The notes under the pieces: generated by a model
The model's input: only the letters and a program-made list of their open reading frames with translations
What the model was told of the DNA's origin: nothing
Database searches by the model: none
Shown: positions 31,569 through 39,696 of the stretch, in pieces
Numbering within the stretch: position 1 is the stretch's first letter
How the letters are laid out: every line of letters starts with the position of its first letter
Made by a program: the position numbers and the translations under genes
Assembly (NCBI GenBank): GCA_937922005.1
Contig: CAKZWV010000039.1
Span: 12,290 to 76,289, forward strand
Length of the DNA stretch: 64,000 bases
Direction: 5' to 3'
Source of the DNA: an uncultured Clostridia bacterium
Lineage (GTDB): Bacteria > Bacillota > Clostridia > Saccharofermentanales > DTU023

Positions 31569-32285
31569 CTAATGGGTGTAAGGGACCGATATCTCCTTGT
31601 ACCGGGTAAGGGTCCAAGGCTCCTGGCCAGCCCAGAGCGTCCGCAGACAATTTTTCAGGTCCGCCTCATGGCTGGGGGCCACGACCAAATCAATATAAAC
31701 CTTGTCTAAATACTCCTGGTTCAAAATTTTTACCGTAGGGATTTGCTTACACTGGTAGGCCACTTGGTCCGCCAGGGCATAGGGCACAGGAACAGCAAAT
31801 TCCGGCCAGACTTCAATCTTGGCCGGACCGGCTGCCTCGATGGCTTCTAAGGCACCACGGGTATAGGCCCGATGTAGGCCCCCGGTTCCTAGAAGGATGC
31901 CACCAAAATACCGGATGACGTAGCAAGCCCCATGGTTAATCCCCCTTGCCTGAAGGGCCCCCAAGATCTGCAAACCTGCCGTCCCCGAAGGTTCTCCATC
32001 ATCGGAATACCTGGTGAGTTTTTCTGGGCACTGGGCGAGGTAAGCATAGCAGATATGGGTAGCCTGAGGGTGGTCTTTCCACAATAAGTTGAGTTGTTCT
32101 TGAGCCTCGGATGCGGGGTCCTGGTCTCCTAAGGGGACCGCTACGCCCAAAAAACGAGACTTCTTCTCCGTAAAGACAATCTGAGCCCGCTGGACAAAGG
32201 TTACTCGGTCACCTAGGATCTGCCCCTGGCCACCGGCCCCCGTCAAGTCCCCTTCCAGCCTGCGGCTAGGGTCTTGGTCTGCCAT
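31569..32285 (-). CDS. yigZ: YigZ / IMPACT family protein
   Basis: The protein has 238 residues. The family signature is plain: RYSDDGEPSGTAGLQIL and CYVIRYFGGILLGTGGLHRAY, followed by the C-terminal DUF1949-like region. IMPACT relatives regulate the Gcn2 kinase in eukaryotes; the bacterial role is unsettled (RNA or ribosome related). About 30 residues at the N-terminus are extra. Its ATG follows the Nudix gene stop with no gap, so translation is probably coupled. Confidence 0.9.
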   Translation of the reverse strand: MADQDPSRRLEGDLTGAGGQGQILGDRVTFVQRAQIVFTEKKSRFLGVAVPLGDQDPASEAQEQLNLLWKDHPQATHICYAYLAQCPEKLTRYSDDGEPSGTAGLQILGALQARGINHGACYVIRYFGGILLGTGGLHRAYTRGALEAIEAAGPAKIEVWPEFAVPVPYALADQVAYQCKQIPTVKILNQEYLDKVYIDLVVAPSHEADLKNCLRTLWAGQEPWTLTRYKEISVPYTH

Positions 32286-32807
32286 CTAAGGGGATCCCCC
32301 CTCTTTGGCCTGAGCTTTAACCTGGGCATGATCTTTCGCCTGGACTGGGTCCTGGGCTGGGCCCCCAGCCCCTGGCTCTGCCTTACTTATATTCTTAAGA
32401 TAATCCCGATATTTAGCATGGGCCAGCTCCAAGAGTTGACGGTCCTGGGTATAGGTCACCTGGTTGACCGCCTGCTCAAACTCATAGAAACCACCTTCTA
32501 CAAAGCCCGCCTCCGGGTTGGGCAGGGTCTCAGAGGTGTCCGTGGTGCAAAGATACCAGATAATGTGGTTGGAGACCGGACGTTGCCGAGACTGGGAATA
32601 GAACTCATAATTGGTCTGTCCGGCCACTGTAATAATCTTGGCCTCCACCCCGGCCTCACACTTAACTCGCTCTAAGGCCACATCCTGGAGGAGAGCAGAG
32701 CCACGGACAATCCCCTTGGGGAAGACCCATTCGGCCTTTTCATTCTTCAAAAGTAAGACAGCATTATCGTGGAAGACGATGCCGCCGGCACACGATCTTT
32801 GCAACAT
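32286..32807 (-). CDS. Nudix-fold protein with degenerate catalytic box
   Basis: The protein has 173 residues. The fold is recognisable (SCAGGIVFHDNAVLLLKNE, WVFPKGIV, EAGVEAKI). In the Nudix box, however, the expected Glu after the first Gly is Ala, and the REUxEE core reads ERVKCEAG, so only one of the usual metal-binding glutamates is left. It may be a weak enzyme or a ligand-binding regulator. The C-terminal 35 residues are Gln/Ala/Lys rich. Its ribosome site lies within the last codons of serS, with the genes 5 bases apart. Confidence 0.75.
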   Translation of the reverse strand: MLQRSCAGGIVFHDNAVLLLKNEKAEWVFPKGIVRGSALLQDVALERVKCEAGVEAKIITVAGQTNYEFYSQSRQRPVSNHIIWYLCTTDTSETLPNPEAGFVEGGFYEFEQAVNQVTYTQDRQLLELAHAKYRDYLKNISKAEPGAGGPAQDPVQAKDHAQVKAQAKEGGSP

Positions 32808-32812
32808 AAGCT

Positions 32813-34234
32813 CTACTTTCCTTTCGCAATGGGCTCCAGGCGGGTCTGACCACCCATGTAAGCTTGGAGGACCTCGGGAATGTTGACCGACCCATCCTCA
32901 TTTTGCCCCTGCTCCAGGAGGGCTGGGAAAATCCGACTTGTCGCTAAGCCCGAGGCATTTAAAGTATGTAAGAATTGTACTTTGCCAGCCCCATCCCGGT
33001 AGCGCATCATTCCCCTTCTTGCCTGGTAGTCGCCTGCCCAAGAAGCGGAACTCACTTCCTTATAGCCTTGCATGCTCGGGATATAGACCTCAATATCGAG
33101 CGTTTTACGCATGGTCGCCGAGACATCGCCTGCTGCCAAAGCGCTCAACCGGCAATGCAGGCCTAGACCCGTTACTAGAGAAACGGCCTTCTTGACCAAT
33201 TCATCCAAAGCCGATAAGCCCTGATCTGGCAGGCAGTACTGGAAGAGCTCCACCTTATTGAACTGGTGGCCCCGGATCATCCCCCGCTCTTCAGCCCGAT
33301 AGCTGCCAGCCTCTCGCCGGTAGCAGGGGGTAAAGGCAAAGAACTTTTTCGGTAGATCAGCTTCCGCTAAAATTTCATCCCGGTAGAGGTTCACCAGGGC
33401 CGTTTCTGCCGTCGGCAGCAAGAACTGGCGGTTGGCTAAGCGAACATTCTGTCCATGGGTAGCCCCTTCTTGCTCTGCAGTCTCTTTCTGGTTAGCCCCC
33501 TTAGAGCCTCCCTTGGCGCTTCCTTGGGCTCCAGCCTCTGCGCCTAGCTCTTCATCAGGCCAATCATCTGCCCGGTCCTCGAGCCAAAAAACATCCTCTT
33601 CAAACTTGGGAAATTGCCCCGCCGTAAAGCCGCAAGCGTAGCGCAACAAATGCGGAGGCAGGAGCATCTCATAGCCATCAGCCAGGTGGGTCTGGACAAA
33701 ATAATTCAGAAGGGCCCATTCCAGTTGTGCCCCCTTCCCGGTATAAATCCAAAAGCCATTCCCAGCCAGTTTGGCCCCCCGCTTATAATCGATGAGGCCC
33801 AAAGACTCCGCCAAAGTCACATGATCTTTCGCCGGATAAGAAAAGTCGGGCTGATCCCCATAGGATTCCACCACCCGGTTAGCTTCCTTGCCCCCCGCCT
33901 GCACGTCATCATAGGGAAGGTTGGGGAGACCTGCTAGGAAGGTATCCTGCTCATTCTGCACCTCTTGCAAACCTGCCTCTTGGGCCTTAATCTCGTCGCC
34001 TAGGGCCCTTCCCTTTTCAATCACGGCCGAGATATCCTTTCCCTCCTTTTTCAGGACAGGGATACTGGCTGAAGTCTGATTTTTCTCTGCCTTTAACTTC
34101 TCCAGCTGCTGGATCTTCTCCCGGCGCTTGGCATCCAAAGCCAAAAACTCTTGTAAATCAACATGAAAATTCCGCTTGGCCAAAGCCTCTTCCACATAGG
34201 CTGGATTCTTTCTCAAAAGATTAATATCAATCAT
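32813..34234 (-). CDS. serS: Seryl-tRNA synthetase
   Basis: It charges tRNA-Ser. The N-terminal helical arm (about 1-105) is coiled coil with EKLKAEKNQ. Class II motif 2 reads FTPCYRREAGSYRAEERGM and motif 3 contains SGLATSRIFPALLE. It has 473 residues, about 45 more than usual. The excess is an inserted Gly/Ala/Gln/Glu-rich segment between FPKFEEDVFWLEDR and RQFLLPTAETALV, a surface position before motif 2. GGGAG precedes the ATG. No T-box leader is visible upstream. First gene of a five-gene operon. Confidence 0.95.
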   Translation of the reverse strand: MIDINLLRKNPAYVEEALAKRNFHVDLQEFLALDAKRREKIQQLEKLKAEKNQTSASIPVLKKEGKDISAVIEKGRALGDEIKAQEAGLQEVQNEQDTFLAGLPNLPYDDVQAGGKEANRVVESYGDQPDFSYPAKDHVTLAESLGLIDYKRGAKLAGNGFWIYTGKGAQLEWALLNYFVQTHLADGYEMLLPPHLLRYACGFTAGQFPKFEEDVFWLEDRADDWPDEELGAEAGAQGSAKGGSKGANQKETAEQEGATHGQNVRLANRQFLLPTAETALVNLYRDEILAEADLPKKFFAFTPCYRREAGSYRAEERGMIRGHQFNKVELFQYCLPDQGLSALDELVKKAVSLVTGLGLHCRLSALAAGDVSATMRKTLDIEVYIPSMQGYKEVSSASWAGDYQARRGMMRYRDGAGKVQFLHTLNASGLATSRIFPALLEQGQNEDGSVNIPEVLQAYMGGQTRLEPIAKGK

Positions 34235-34381
34235 GAAATCTCCCTTTCTCTATTATATGCCCCTAGGTCCCTGCGGGCGGCCCGGGAATATTTGTTCAGC
34301 TCGGTCTGAATTATAACAAATCCTCCCTCTCTTGCCTAGATTGGCCCTTCTTGCCTTCCCAGGCTCTTCCTCCGCCTGCTT

Positions 34382-36163
34382 TTAGGGCTGCGTCGGCTCT
34401 TGGGGGTTCTTGGACTCCCCCATGGCATTCATAATCTCAAAATACTCCTTGGTGTAAGCCTCAAAGTCGACATTCCAGAGGAGGCAGCCCCCAATGTCGT
34501 ATTCTTCCAGGGCCCGGATCTGGTCTTGAACCTGAGTCGGTCCATAGGCCATGTAGTAACCTTGAGGCAAATATTCCGCTGTAAAAGCCTGGAGATAGGG
34601 ACGAAGTCTTGCATAACCCGGTTGTTGGAAGGCCTTGGCTCCATCCCAGAGGGCATTGAGAACGACGTCATAGGGCTCTTGGTCGGGACGTTCAAAAAAA
34701 GCCTGACCAATATAGGAACCCACCCCATTCCCGGTGTAGGTATTGCTAGAGTTGGCGTAATGGGAGGGATAGATCATAGGGCTGAGGGTATAGATCCCGG
34801 TCAGACCAATGGTCTGCCAATCCTGGCCAATAGCGTGGCCATCGATTTCAGAGCTCAAGACGATAGAAAAGAGGTCGGCTCCCACCGGAGTTCCTAGATT
34901 ACTCTGGAGCTCAATCCGAGCCGTCTCCAGAAAGCGGTTGATGGCCTCCCACTTCTCTGGAATGGCCTCGGGAGACGTTCCCTTGGGCCCGTATTGGGGA
35001 GTCACCCCCTCGTTATTGGCACCTGTGGGGAAGCGAACATAGTCAAATTGAATTTCATCCACCCCAAAACTGATAAGTTCCTTACAAATATCCAAGAGAT
35101 AGGTCCAGTTCCGCTGGTCGTAGGGGTTGAGGAAAGAAGCATTGCCCTCCAAGCCATAGGTCAGGGGGGTTCCATCCGGTCCGATGAGGCAGTGGTCGGG
35201 CTCTTTTGCGGTCAAAACTTCGTCCTTAAAGCAGACAACCCGGGCAATGACTTTGACTCCTTGCTGGTGGCATTTGTTACAGATTTCCGGGAAGGAAAGA
35301 TTGTCAATGGAAGCCTCTACCTTGACCGCCAAGGGGACCTTGCTCTGGTAGGTCAAACCATAACTTTCCTTGGCGTCAATGACAACAGCGTTTGCCTTGG
35401 TTCCAGCCATCATCTGCAAGACTTGGTCGAGATTTTTGCCTCGACCCATGTAAGGGCCTCGGAGGTCTGGATAGGCCTTGGGTTGGAATTTCCCAGGTAA
35501 AAGCTCCTCAGGCAGGGGGCCAAAAAAGGCTTCGACACAAGCCAGGCGTGCAGGGTCTTCGATGCTAAGGCATCGCCCGCCCTGGGTTTGCGCGCCCGTA
35601 GCCAGACCATCGCCTTCCAGCCCGGACCCGTCAACTCCGGAACGAATCTCCCGAAGTTCGTCAGGGGCCTCCTCCCGGACGGGCATCATCGGTGGCAAGG
35701 TGCGAGCCAGGGTCGTCCGGTTCAAGGGAAGCTTCTCTCTATGGTAAATACCCGCAGCAAGGCCCGTCCCTAAGAGGACTAGATTCACCATTGCCAAAAA
35801 GAGGAATACAAAAAAAAGGGGCCTGGTCAGGGCGAGAGCCATCCTCATCCCCTGGGTCATCCCGCCCCGGGGTGGGGGTAAACTCAGTTTTCCTGAAGCT
35901 GTCGGTTCAGCCTCTCCATCGGAAGACCAAAACTCCTCCTGCTCCTCATAATCCTCGTAAAAGCCCTCGTACTGGCCTTCGTACTGGTCCTCGTATGGGT
36001 CCTCGTGCCAGTCTTCGTACTGATCCTCGTTGGGTGCCTCCTCCGACGAAGGCCGGGGAGGAGGTGAGGGAAGGGGAGCGGAAGAGCGAGGCGGGGGCGG
36101 TGGAAGATTTGTTACATTATCTTGGCTATTCTTGGTAAAAATGTTATTTCCTAAGTCTGTCAC
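34382..36163 (-). CDS. DUF4015 putative glycoside hydrolase, membrane anchored
   Basis: The protein has 593 residues. The first 105 are cytoplasmic and low-complexity: a Pro/Ser run, then an acidic stretch with EDQYEGQYEGFYEDYEE. A membrane helix follows at about 115-138. An extracytoplasmic TIM-barrel-like domain of the DUF4015 family starts at about 215, with NAVVIDAKESYGLTYQS, VKVIARVVCFKD and GVDEIQFDYVRFPT. The family is predicted to be glycosidase-like, probably acting on surface polysaccharide; activity is unproved. The start is GTG without a ribosome site, only a few bases beyond a TAAAAT, so a leaderless message is possible. Confidence 0.82.
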   Translation of the reverse strand: MTDLGNNIFTKNSQDNVTNLPPPPPRSSAPLPSPPPRPSSEEAPNEDQYEDWHEDPYEDQYEGQYEGFYEDYEEQEEFWSSDGEAEPTASGKLSLPPPRGGMTQGMRMALALTRPLFFVFLFLAMVNLVLLGTGLAAGIYHREKLPLNRTTLARTLPPMMPVREEAPDELREIRSGVDGSGLEGDGLATGAQTQGGRCLSIEDPARLACVEAFFGPLPEELLPGKFQPKAYPDLRGPYMGRGKNLDQVLQMMAGTKANAVVIDAKESYGLTYQSKVPLAVKVEASIDNLSFPEICNKCHQQGVKVIARVVCFKDEVLTAKEPDHCLIGPDGTPLTYGLEGNASFLNPYDQRNWTYLLDICKELISFGVDEIQFDYVRFPTGANNEGVTPQYGPKGTSPEAIPEKWEAINRFLETARIELQSNLGTPVGADLFSIVLSSEIDGHAIGQDWQTIGLTGIYTLSPMIYPSHYANSSNTYTGNGVGSYIGQAFFERPDQEPYDVVLNALWDGAKAFQQPGYARLRPYLQAFTAEYLPQGYYMAYGPTQVQDQIRALEEYDIGGCLLWNVDFEAYTKEYFEIMNAMGESKNPQEPTQP

Positions 36164-36203
36164 GGGCGTATTTTACCATAAGAAGGGGAAAAATGCTCTT
36201 CAA

Positions 36204-36232
36204 TTGGTAAAATTACGATTCTGTTTTATAAT
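36204..36232 (+). promoter_or_regulatory. Promoter of the acyl-CoA synthetase gene
   Basis: TTGGTA (36204-36209) and TATAAT (36227-36232) are spaced 17 bases apart, 42 bases before the start codon. Confidence 0.8.
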
Positions 36233-36273
36233 AGCCCTGTAGTTTATTCTGGATGGAGAGAGAGAACCACACT

Positions 36274-38259
36274 ATGTTCGTTTTTAATACGCAGCGCCCC
36301 CTGGGGATACGGAAATTTTTCGCCTTTACCTCACCCAGCGGTCATCCGAATCGTCCAAGCGGCGACCACCCTCTGGACCCCAGTAGGACGTCTGAGATGA
36401 CGGCTGAAGAGGTGTTCCAGACCCAACGTAGCTTCAATTTTTATGGGTACGAACTTTATGATTTCGATGCTCGCCGGGAAATCAAGAATATTCGGGACCT
36501 TTTTTTCAATGGCCATGCGATCAATCCTGATGGAGTAGCTTTTGCCATCAAGGATCCCAGGATCCTAGGGATCAAGCCCAAATTTTCCAAAAAGGGCCGA
36601 CTCCAGCGCCACGAAAATTATATTCCCGTTTCCTTTACCCGAGTCTTAGCCGATATTCGTGGTTTTGGCACTGCCCTCATGCGCCTACCCCATCGGCCTC
36701 GGCGGATCGCTATTCTTGGAGAAGACCGCTATGAGTGGTATATTGCCTACCTGGCAACGACCTTCGGACTCGGGGTAGTCGTTCCCATCGAAAAGGACCT
36801 CAAGGCAGAAGAGCTCCGAGAGCTTTTGATCCGGTCAGAGGCTGACACCCTGATCACCACAGCAAGTAAGCTGGATGCTTTGTCCGTAATTACAGATGCC
36901 CCCAACCTTTTACACCTGATCTATACGGATGACTTGAAAGATGCGGCCAGCTTGGCCAAAGACAAGGCCTACGAGGTCCACAGTTTCTGGGATCTGATGG
37001 AAGCGGGAAAGGACTATTATAAGGAAGATAAGAGTTTTGATGACCTGGTCATTGACGAACATGCCTTAGGAATCTTACTCTTTACCTCCGGCACGGTATC
37101 CAAGTCCAAGGCGGTCATGCTCACCCAGGCCAATATTACCCAAGATGTCTTTCACGTCCTCCACTATGTGGATATCGATCGTCATGACTTTCTCCTCTCC
37201 GTCTTACCCCTCCACCACACCTATGAATGTACGGCGGGCTTCTTGGCCCCCCTGTCCCTGGGGGCAGGCATTGCAGTCTGTGATGGTCTTCGCTATATTA
37301 GCAAAAATCTCATGGAAATCCAGCCTACTATCATGATTGTGGTTCCCCTCATTTTGGAAGCCTTCGACAAAAAAATACAAAAGGCCATTGGGGCCAATCA
37401 AAGGCTCTCCAAAACTTTCCACTATGTCAATCGCTTCTCCAACTTCCTCCTCAAGCATGCCGTCGACACCCGTCGCCTCTTCTTCCGCAAAATTTTAGAC
37501 CAATTTGGGGGGAAGATCCGGATGATCATCACTGGAGGGGCTGCCATCAACGGCGACATCGTCCAGCGTTTCAATGATTACGGGATTATTTGTCTGCAAG
37601 GTTATGGTATTACAGAAGGTTCTCCCATCGTGGCAGTCAACCGCCGTGATTATAACAAACCCTCTTCCGTAGGTCTGGCCTTACCGGACACGGAGATCCG
37701 CATCGACAAGCTGGATGAGTCCGGCAATGGGGAAATTATTGTCCGGGGGCCCACGATTATGATGGGTTATTATAAGGATCCGGAGAAGACAGCAGAAGCC
37801 CTCGACCAAGATGGCTTTTATCATACGGGCGACTTGGGGCACTTTGACCGCCAGGGCTTCCTCCATATCGTAGGCCGCCAAGCCAATCTCATCGTCACAA
37901 CGAACGGGAAAAATATTTATGCCGAAGAGCTGGAAACCCTCTTGCTGGCCTATGAAGAGATAGAAGAGTGTGTGGTCTTTGCCCATCTGAGCAGTAAAGA
38001 TAAGGGGAAGATCGAGGTCTGGGCTGAGGTTTTCCCCTCTCGGACTGGTCTCGACCAAAATCCAACCCTCCAGGGTAAGGACCTCTGCGGAAAAGAAGTT
38101 CGAGCCCGGATAGAGGAAATCATCGCCGAGGTTAACCAGAGCTTGGTCTATTATAAGCATATCGTGGATTTTCGCCTGCGCCCTGATGAATTCGAGAAAA
38201 ACGCTTCTCATAAAATCAAGCGGCAGAATTTTATCTTGGACAAAAAACACAAAAAATAA
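36274..38259 (+). CDS. AMP-binding long-chain acyl-CoA synthetase
   Basis: The enzyme has 661 residues and activates fatty acids via acyl-AMP to acyl-CoA (or another acyl carrier). The P-loop-like LLFTSGTVSKSKAVMLTQ (with SGTVSKSK in place of the usual SGTTGxPK), the adenine site YGITEGSPIVAVN, the hinge GDLGHFDRQGFLHIVGR and the C-terminal TTNGKNIYAEELE are present. Lack of a membrane segment fits a peripheral enzyme. An ATG at 36253 is in frame, but the purine-rich GGAGAGAG lies inside those codons and is well spaced from the ATG at 36274. It is a single gene with its own promoter and no apparent partner. Confidence 0.88.
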   Translation: MFVFNTQRPLGIRKFFAFTSPSGHPNRPSGDHPLDPSRTSEMTAEEVFQTQRSFNFYGYELYDFDARREIKNIRDLFFNGHAINPDGVAFAIKDPRILGIKPKFSKKGRLQRHENYIPVSFTRVLADIRGFGTALMRLPHRPRRIAILGEDRYEWYIAYLATTFGLGVVVPIEKDLKAEELRELLIRSEADTLITTASKLDALSVITDAPNLLHLIYTDDLKDAASLAKDKAYEVHSFWDLMEAGKDYYKEDKSFDDLVIDEHALGILLFTSGTVSKSKAVMLTQANITQDVFHVLHYVDIDRHDFLLSVLPLHHTYECTAGFLAPLSLGAGIAVCDGLRYISKNLMEIQPTIMIVVPLILEAFDKKIQKAIGANQRLSKTFHYVNRFSNFLLKHAVDTRRLFFRKILDQFGGKIRMIITGGAAINGDIVQRFNDYGIICLQGYGITEGSPIVAVNRRDYNKPSSVGLALPDTEIRIDKLDESGNGEIIVRGPTIMMGYYKDPEKTAEALDQDGFYHTGDLGHFDRQGFLHIVGRQANLIVTTNGKNIYAEELETLLLAYEEIEECVVFAHLSSKDKGKIEVWAEVFPSRTGLDQNPTLQGKDLCGKEVRARIEEIIAEVNQSLVYYKHIVDFRLRPDEFEKNASHKIKRQNFILDKKHKK

Positions 38260-38318
38260 TAGGATAGCTTTCACTGTGCGGGGTCAGCCCCGAATGATGA
38301 CAAGAAAGGATCTCATCT

Positions 38319-39038
38319 ATGAAATACCATGCTCTATTCCCCCATTTCCCAACTTCTGGGAGGGTCCAGTCCTGGCTCCGATCCAGTGGAGTGACGTATT
38401 TGCTTGTCGGCCTTTTGGCCCTGGGCCTGGTCTCCTGCCAAAAGCCGGCCAAGCCCCAAGGCTCTTCTAACCCAATGAGCCAAGAATCCCAAGCAGACTC
38501 TCCTTCCAAGCCCTCGGACGGCACAGACTCTGATTCAACAAGCTCTGATTCCACAAGCTCTGAGGATAAATCAGAGGAGACATCCGGAGAAAAGCCGAAG
38601 GAGGCGGATGCCCTCTTTGGAGAGACGGAAGGCCTCGAAGCTCGGGACTTTCCCGTCCCAGGTACCAAAGTGGTAATGGGCAAGGAGGGCGATGAGGCTC
38701 AGCATGAGGTCCTTCCTTACGACTTTGACGACTGGATGTCCCTGCAAAGTAAGCCGATCCTAATAGATTTCTGGTCACCTTCCTGTGGCCCTTGTCAGGC
38801 TATCGCTCCGGTCATTGACGATTTAGGAGTGGAATTTCAGGGCAAAGCCTGGGTGGTCAAGTCACAAGTTGAGAAAGATCCTGATCTCGCCAGGGCCTAT
38901 AAGGTCCAAGCTATCCCCAGCTTTTTCATCTTCTACCAAGGTAAAGTTGTCGATACCACAGTGGGGGCTGGCCCTGAGACTGCTGATCAGCTCCGTAAAA
39001 AGCTCCAGGAACTAGTGGATCAAAGCAGCAAAGATTAA
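38319..39038 (+). CDS. Thioredoxin-domain lipoprotein
   Basis: The protein has 239 residues. A basic start and a hydrophobic segment end in the lipobox LVSC (about residue 40), so it is a lipid-anchored extracytoplasmic protein. A linker of about 60 residues rich in Ser, Asp and Glu follows (SSDSTSSEDKSEETSGE). A thioredoxin domain has the CGPC active site in FWSPSCGPCQAIAPV and the cis-proline in IPSFFIFYQG. It would reduce or isomerise disulfides outside the membrane. No CcdA-type electron donor is nearby. Confidence 0.88.
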   Translation: MKYHALFPHFPTSGRVQSWLRSSGVTYLLVGLLALGLVSCQKPAKPQGSSNPMSQESQADSPSKPSDGTDSDSTSSDSTSSEDKSEETSGEKPKEADALFGETEGLEARDFPVPGTKVVMGKEGDEAQHEVLPYDFDDWMSLQSKPILIDFWSPSCGPCQAIAPVIDDLGVEFQGKAWVVKSQVEKDPDLARAYKVQAIPSFFIFYQGKVVDTTVGAGPETADQLRKKLQELVDQSSKD

Positions 39039-39061
39039 TTTGACGCTGTCTCTCGTGGCTG

Positions 39062-39098
39062 ACTGGCACTGTGACAGCTGGTCAGGATATTTTTTATA
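39062..39098 (+). terminator. Possible terminator after the thioredoxin gene
   Basis: GACTGGC pairs with GCTGGTC (two wobble pairs), followed a few bases later by ATTTTTTAT. It is a weak candidate. Confidence 0.35.
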
Positions 39099-39114
39099 TT
39101 TTCAGTCAAAAGAC

Positions 39115-39143
39115 TTGACAAGACTTTTTTTATCCGCTATACT
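39115..39143 (+). promoter_or_regulatory. Promoter of the tRNA cluster
   Basis: A perfect TTGACA (39115-39120) and TATACT (39138-39143) are spaced 17 bases apart, 32 bases before tRNA-Met. Confidence 0.9.
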
Positions 39144-39175
39144 CTGATGGTCTGCTTGTGGAAGACTTCTCACAA

Positions 39176-39252
39176 GGCTGCGTAGCTCAGTTGGCCAGAG
39201 CATTCGGTTCATACCCGACAGGTCGTAGGTTCAAGTCCCACCGCAGCCACCA
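39176..39252 (+). tRNA. tRNA-Met(CAT), elongator type
   Basis: The acceptor GGCTGCG pairs with CGCAGCC, the anticodon loop is TTCATAC, the T loop is GTTCAAGTC, and CCA is encoded. The first base pair is G-C rather than the initiator's mismatch, so it is not an initiator. A lysidine-modified tRNA-Ile2 cannot be fully excluded. Confidence 0.92.
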
Positions 39253-39255
39253 TTT

Positions 39256-39330
39256 GGCCCGTTAGTCAAGCGGTTAAGACATCGCCCTTTCACGGCGACG
39301 GCATGAGTTCGAATCTCGTACGGGTCACCA
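39256..39330 (+). tRNA. tRNA-Glu(TTC)
   Basis: The acceptor GGCCCGT pairs with ACGGGTC, the anticodon loop is CTTTCAC with anticodon TTC, the T arm is GTTCGAATC, and CCA is encoded. It lies three bases after tRNA-Met in the same transcript. Confidence 0.95.
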
Positions 39331-39341
39331 ATACCATAAGC

Positions 39342-39370
39342 AGAGCGGGACAATGTCCCGCTCTTTTTTA
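39342..39370 (+). terminator. Intrinsic terminator between tRNA-Glu and tRNA-Val
   Basis: AGAGCGGGA and TCCCGCTCT form a perfect 9-bp stem with a 5-base loop, followed by six T. It ends one base before tRNA-Val. Confidence 0.85.
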
Positions 39371-39371
39371 T

Positions 39372-39448
39372 GGGTGCTTAGCTCAGTTGGTTAGAGCGCT
39401 ACCTTCACACGGTAGAGGTCGTTGGTTCGAGTCCAATAGCACCCACCA
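39372..39448 (+). tRNA. tRNA-Val(CAC)
   Basis: The acceptor GGGTGCT pairs with AGCACCC, the anticodon loop is TTCACAC with anticodon CAC, the T arm is GTTCGAGTCC, and CCA is encoded. No separate promoter is visible; the preceding terminator must be read through. Confidence 0.95.
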
Positions 39449-39466
39449 CAAGCAGTAAAGGGATTA

Positions 39467-39497
39467 CGTAGGAAGCTTTTGCTTCCTACGTTTTTTT
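39467..39497 (+). terminator. Terminator of the tRNA cluster
   Basis: A perfect 10-bp stem (CGTAGGAAGC with its complement) with a TTTT loop, then seven T. Confidence 0.93.
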
Positions 39498-39575
39498 ATG
39501 TCTATTTTCTCTTAGTTACGATTTTTCTGGACCTTTCTCCTTGCAAAGTCTAAGGCCTTCGTACAAATCTTTCTC

Positions 39576-39604
39576 ATGCAAGAAAGGAAAAATTGCGGTA
39601 TAAT
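39576..39604 (+). promoter_or_regulatory. Candidate promoter of the rnf operon
   Basis: TATAAT at 39599-39604, with a poor -35 match (ATGCAA). It lies 92 bases before the rnfC start. Confidence 0.45.
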
Positions 39605-39620
39605 GACAACTGTATCAAAG

Positions 39621-39664
39621 TTGCGACAGGGCTGGTTTGCTCTGCCGAACGGGTTCTGTTGCAA
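39621..39664 (+). promoter_or_regulatory. Hairpin in the rnf 5' leader
   Basis: TTGCGACAG (39621-39629) and CTGTTGCAA (39656-39664) form a 9-bp stem with one wobble pair enclosing a GC-rich inner region. It starts about ten bases after the predicted transcript start and may stabilise or regulate the message. Confidence 0.5.
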
Positions 39665-39696
39665 GGAGTAAGGTTTCATAAAAGTTAGGAGTACGT

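Noticed and set aside
34235..34381. T-box leader for serS
   Set aside because: The space between the genes is short and holds no T-box sequence or terminator pair.
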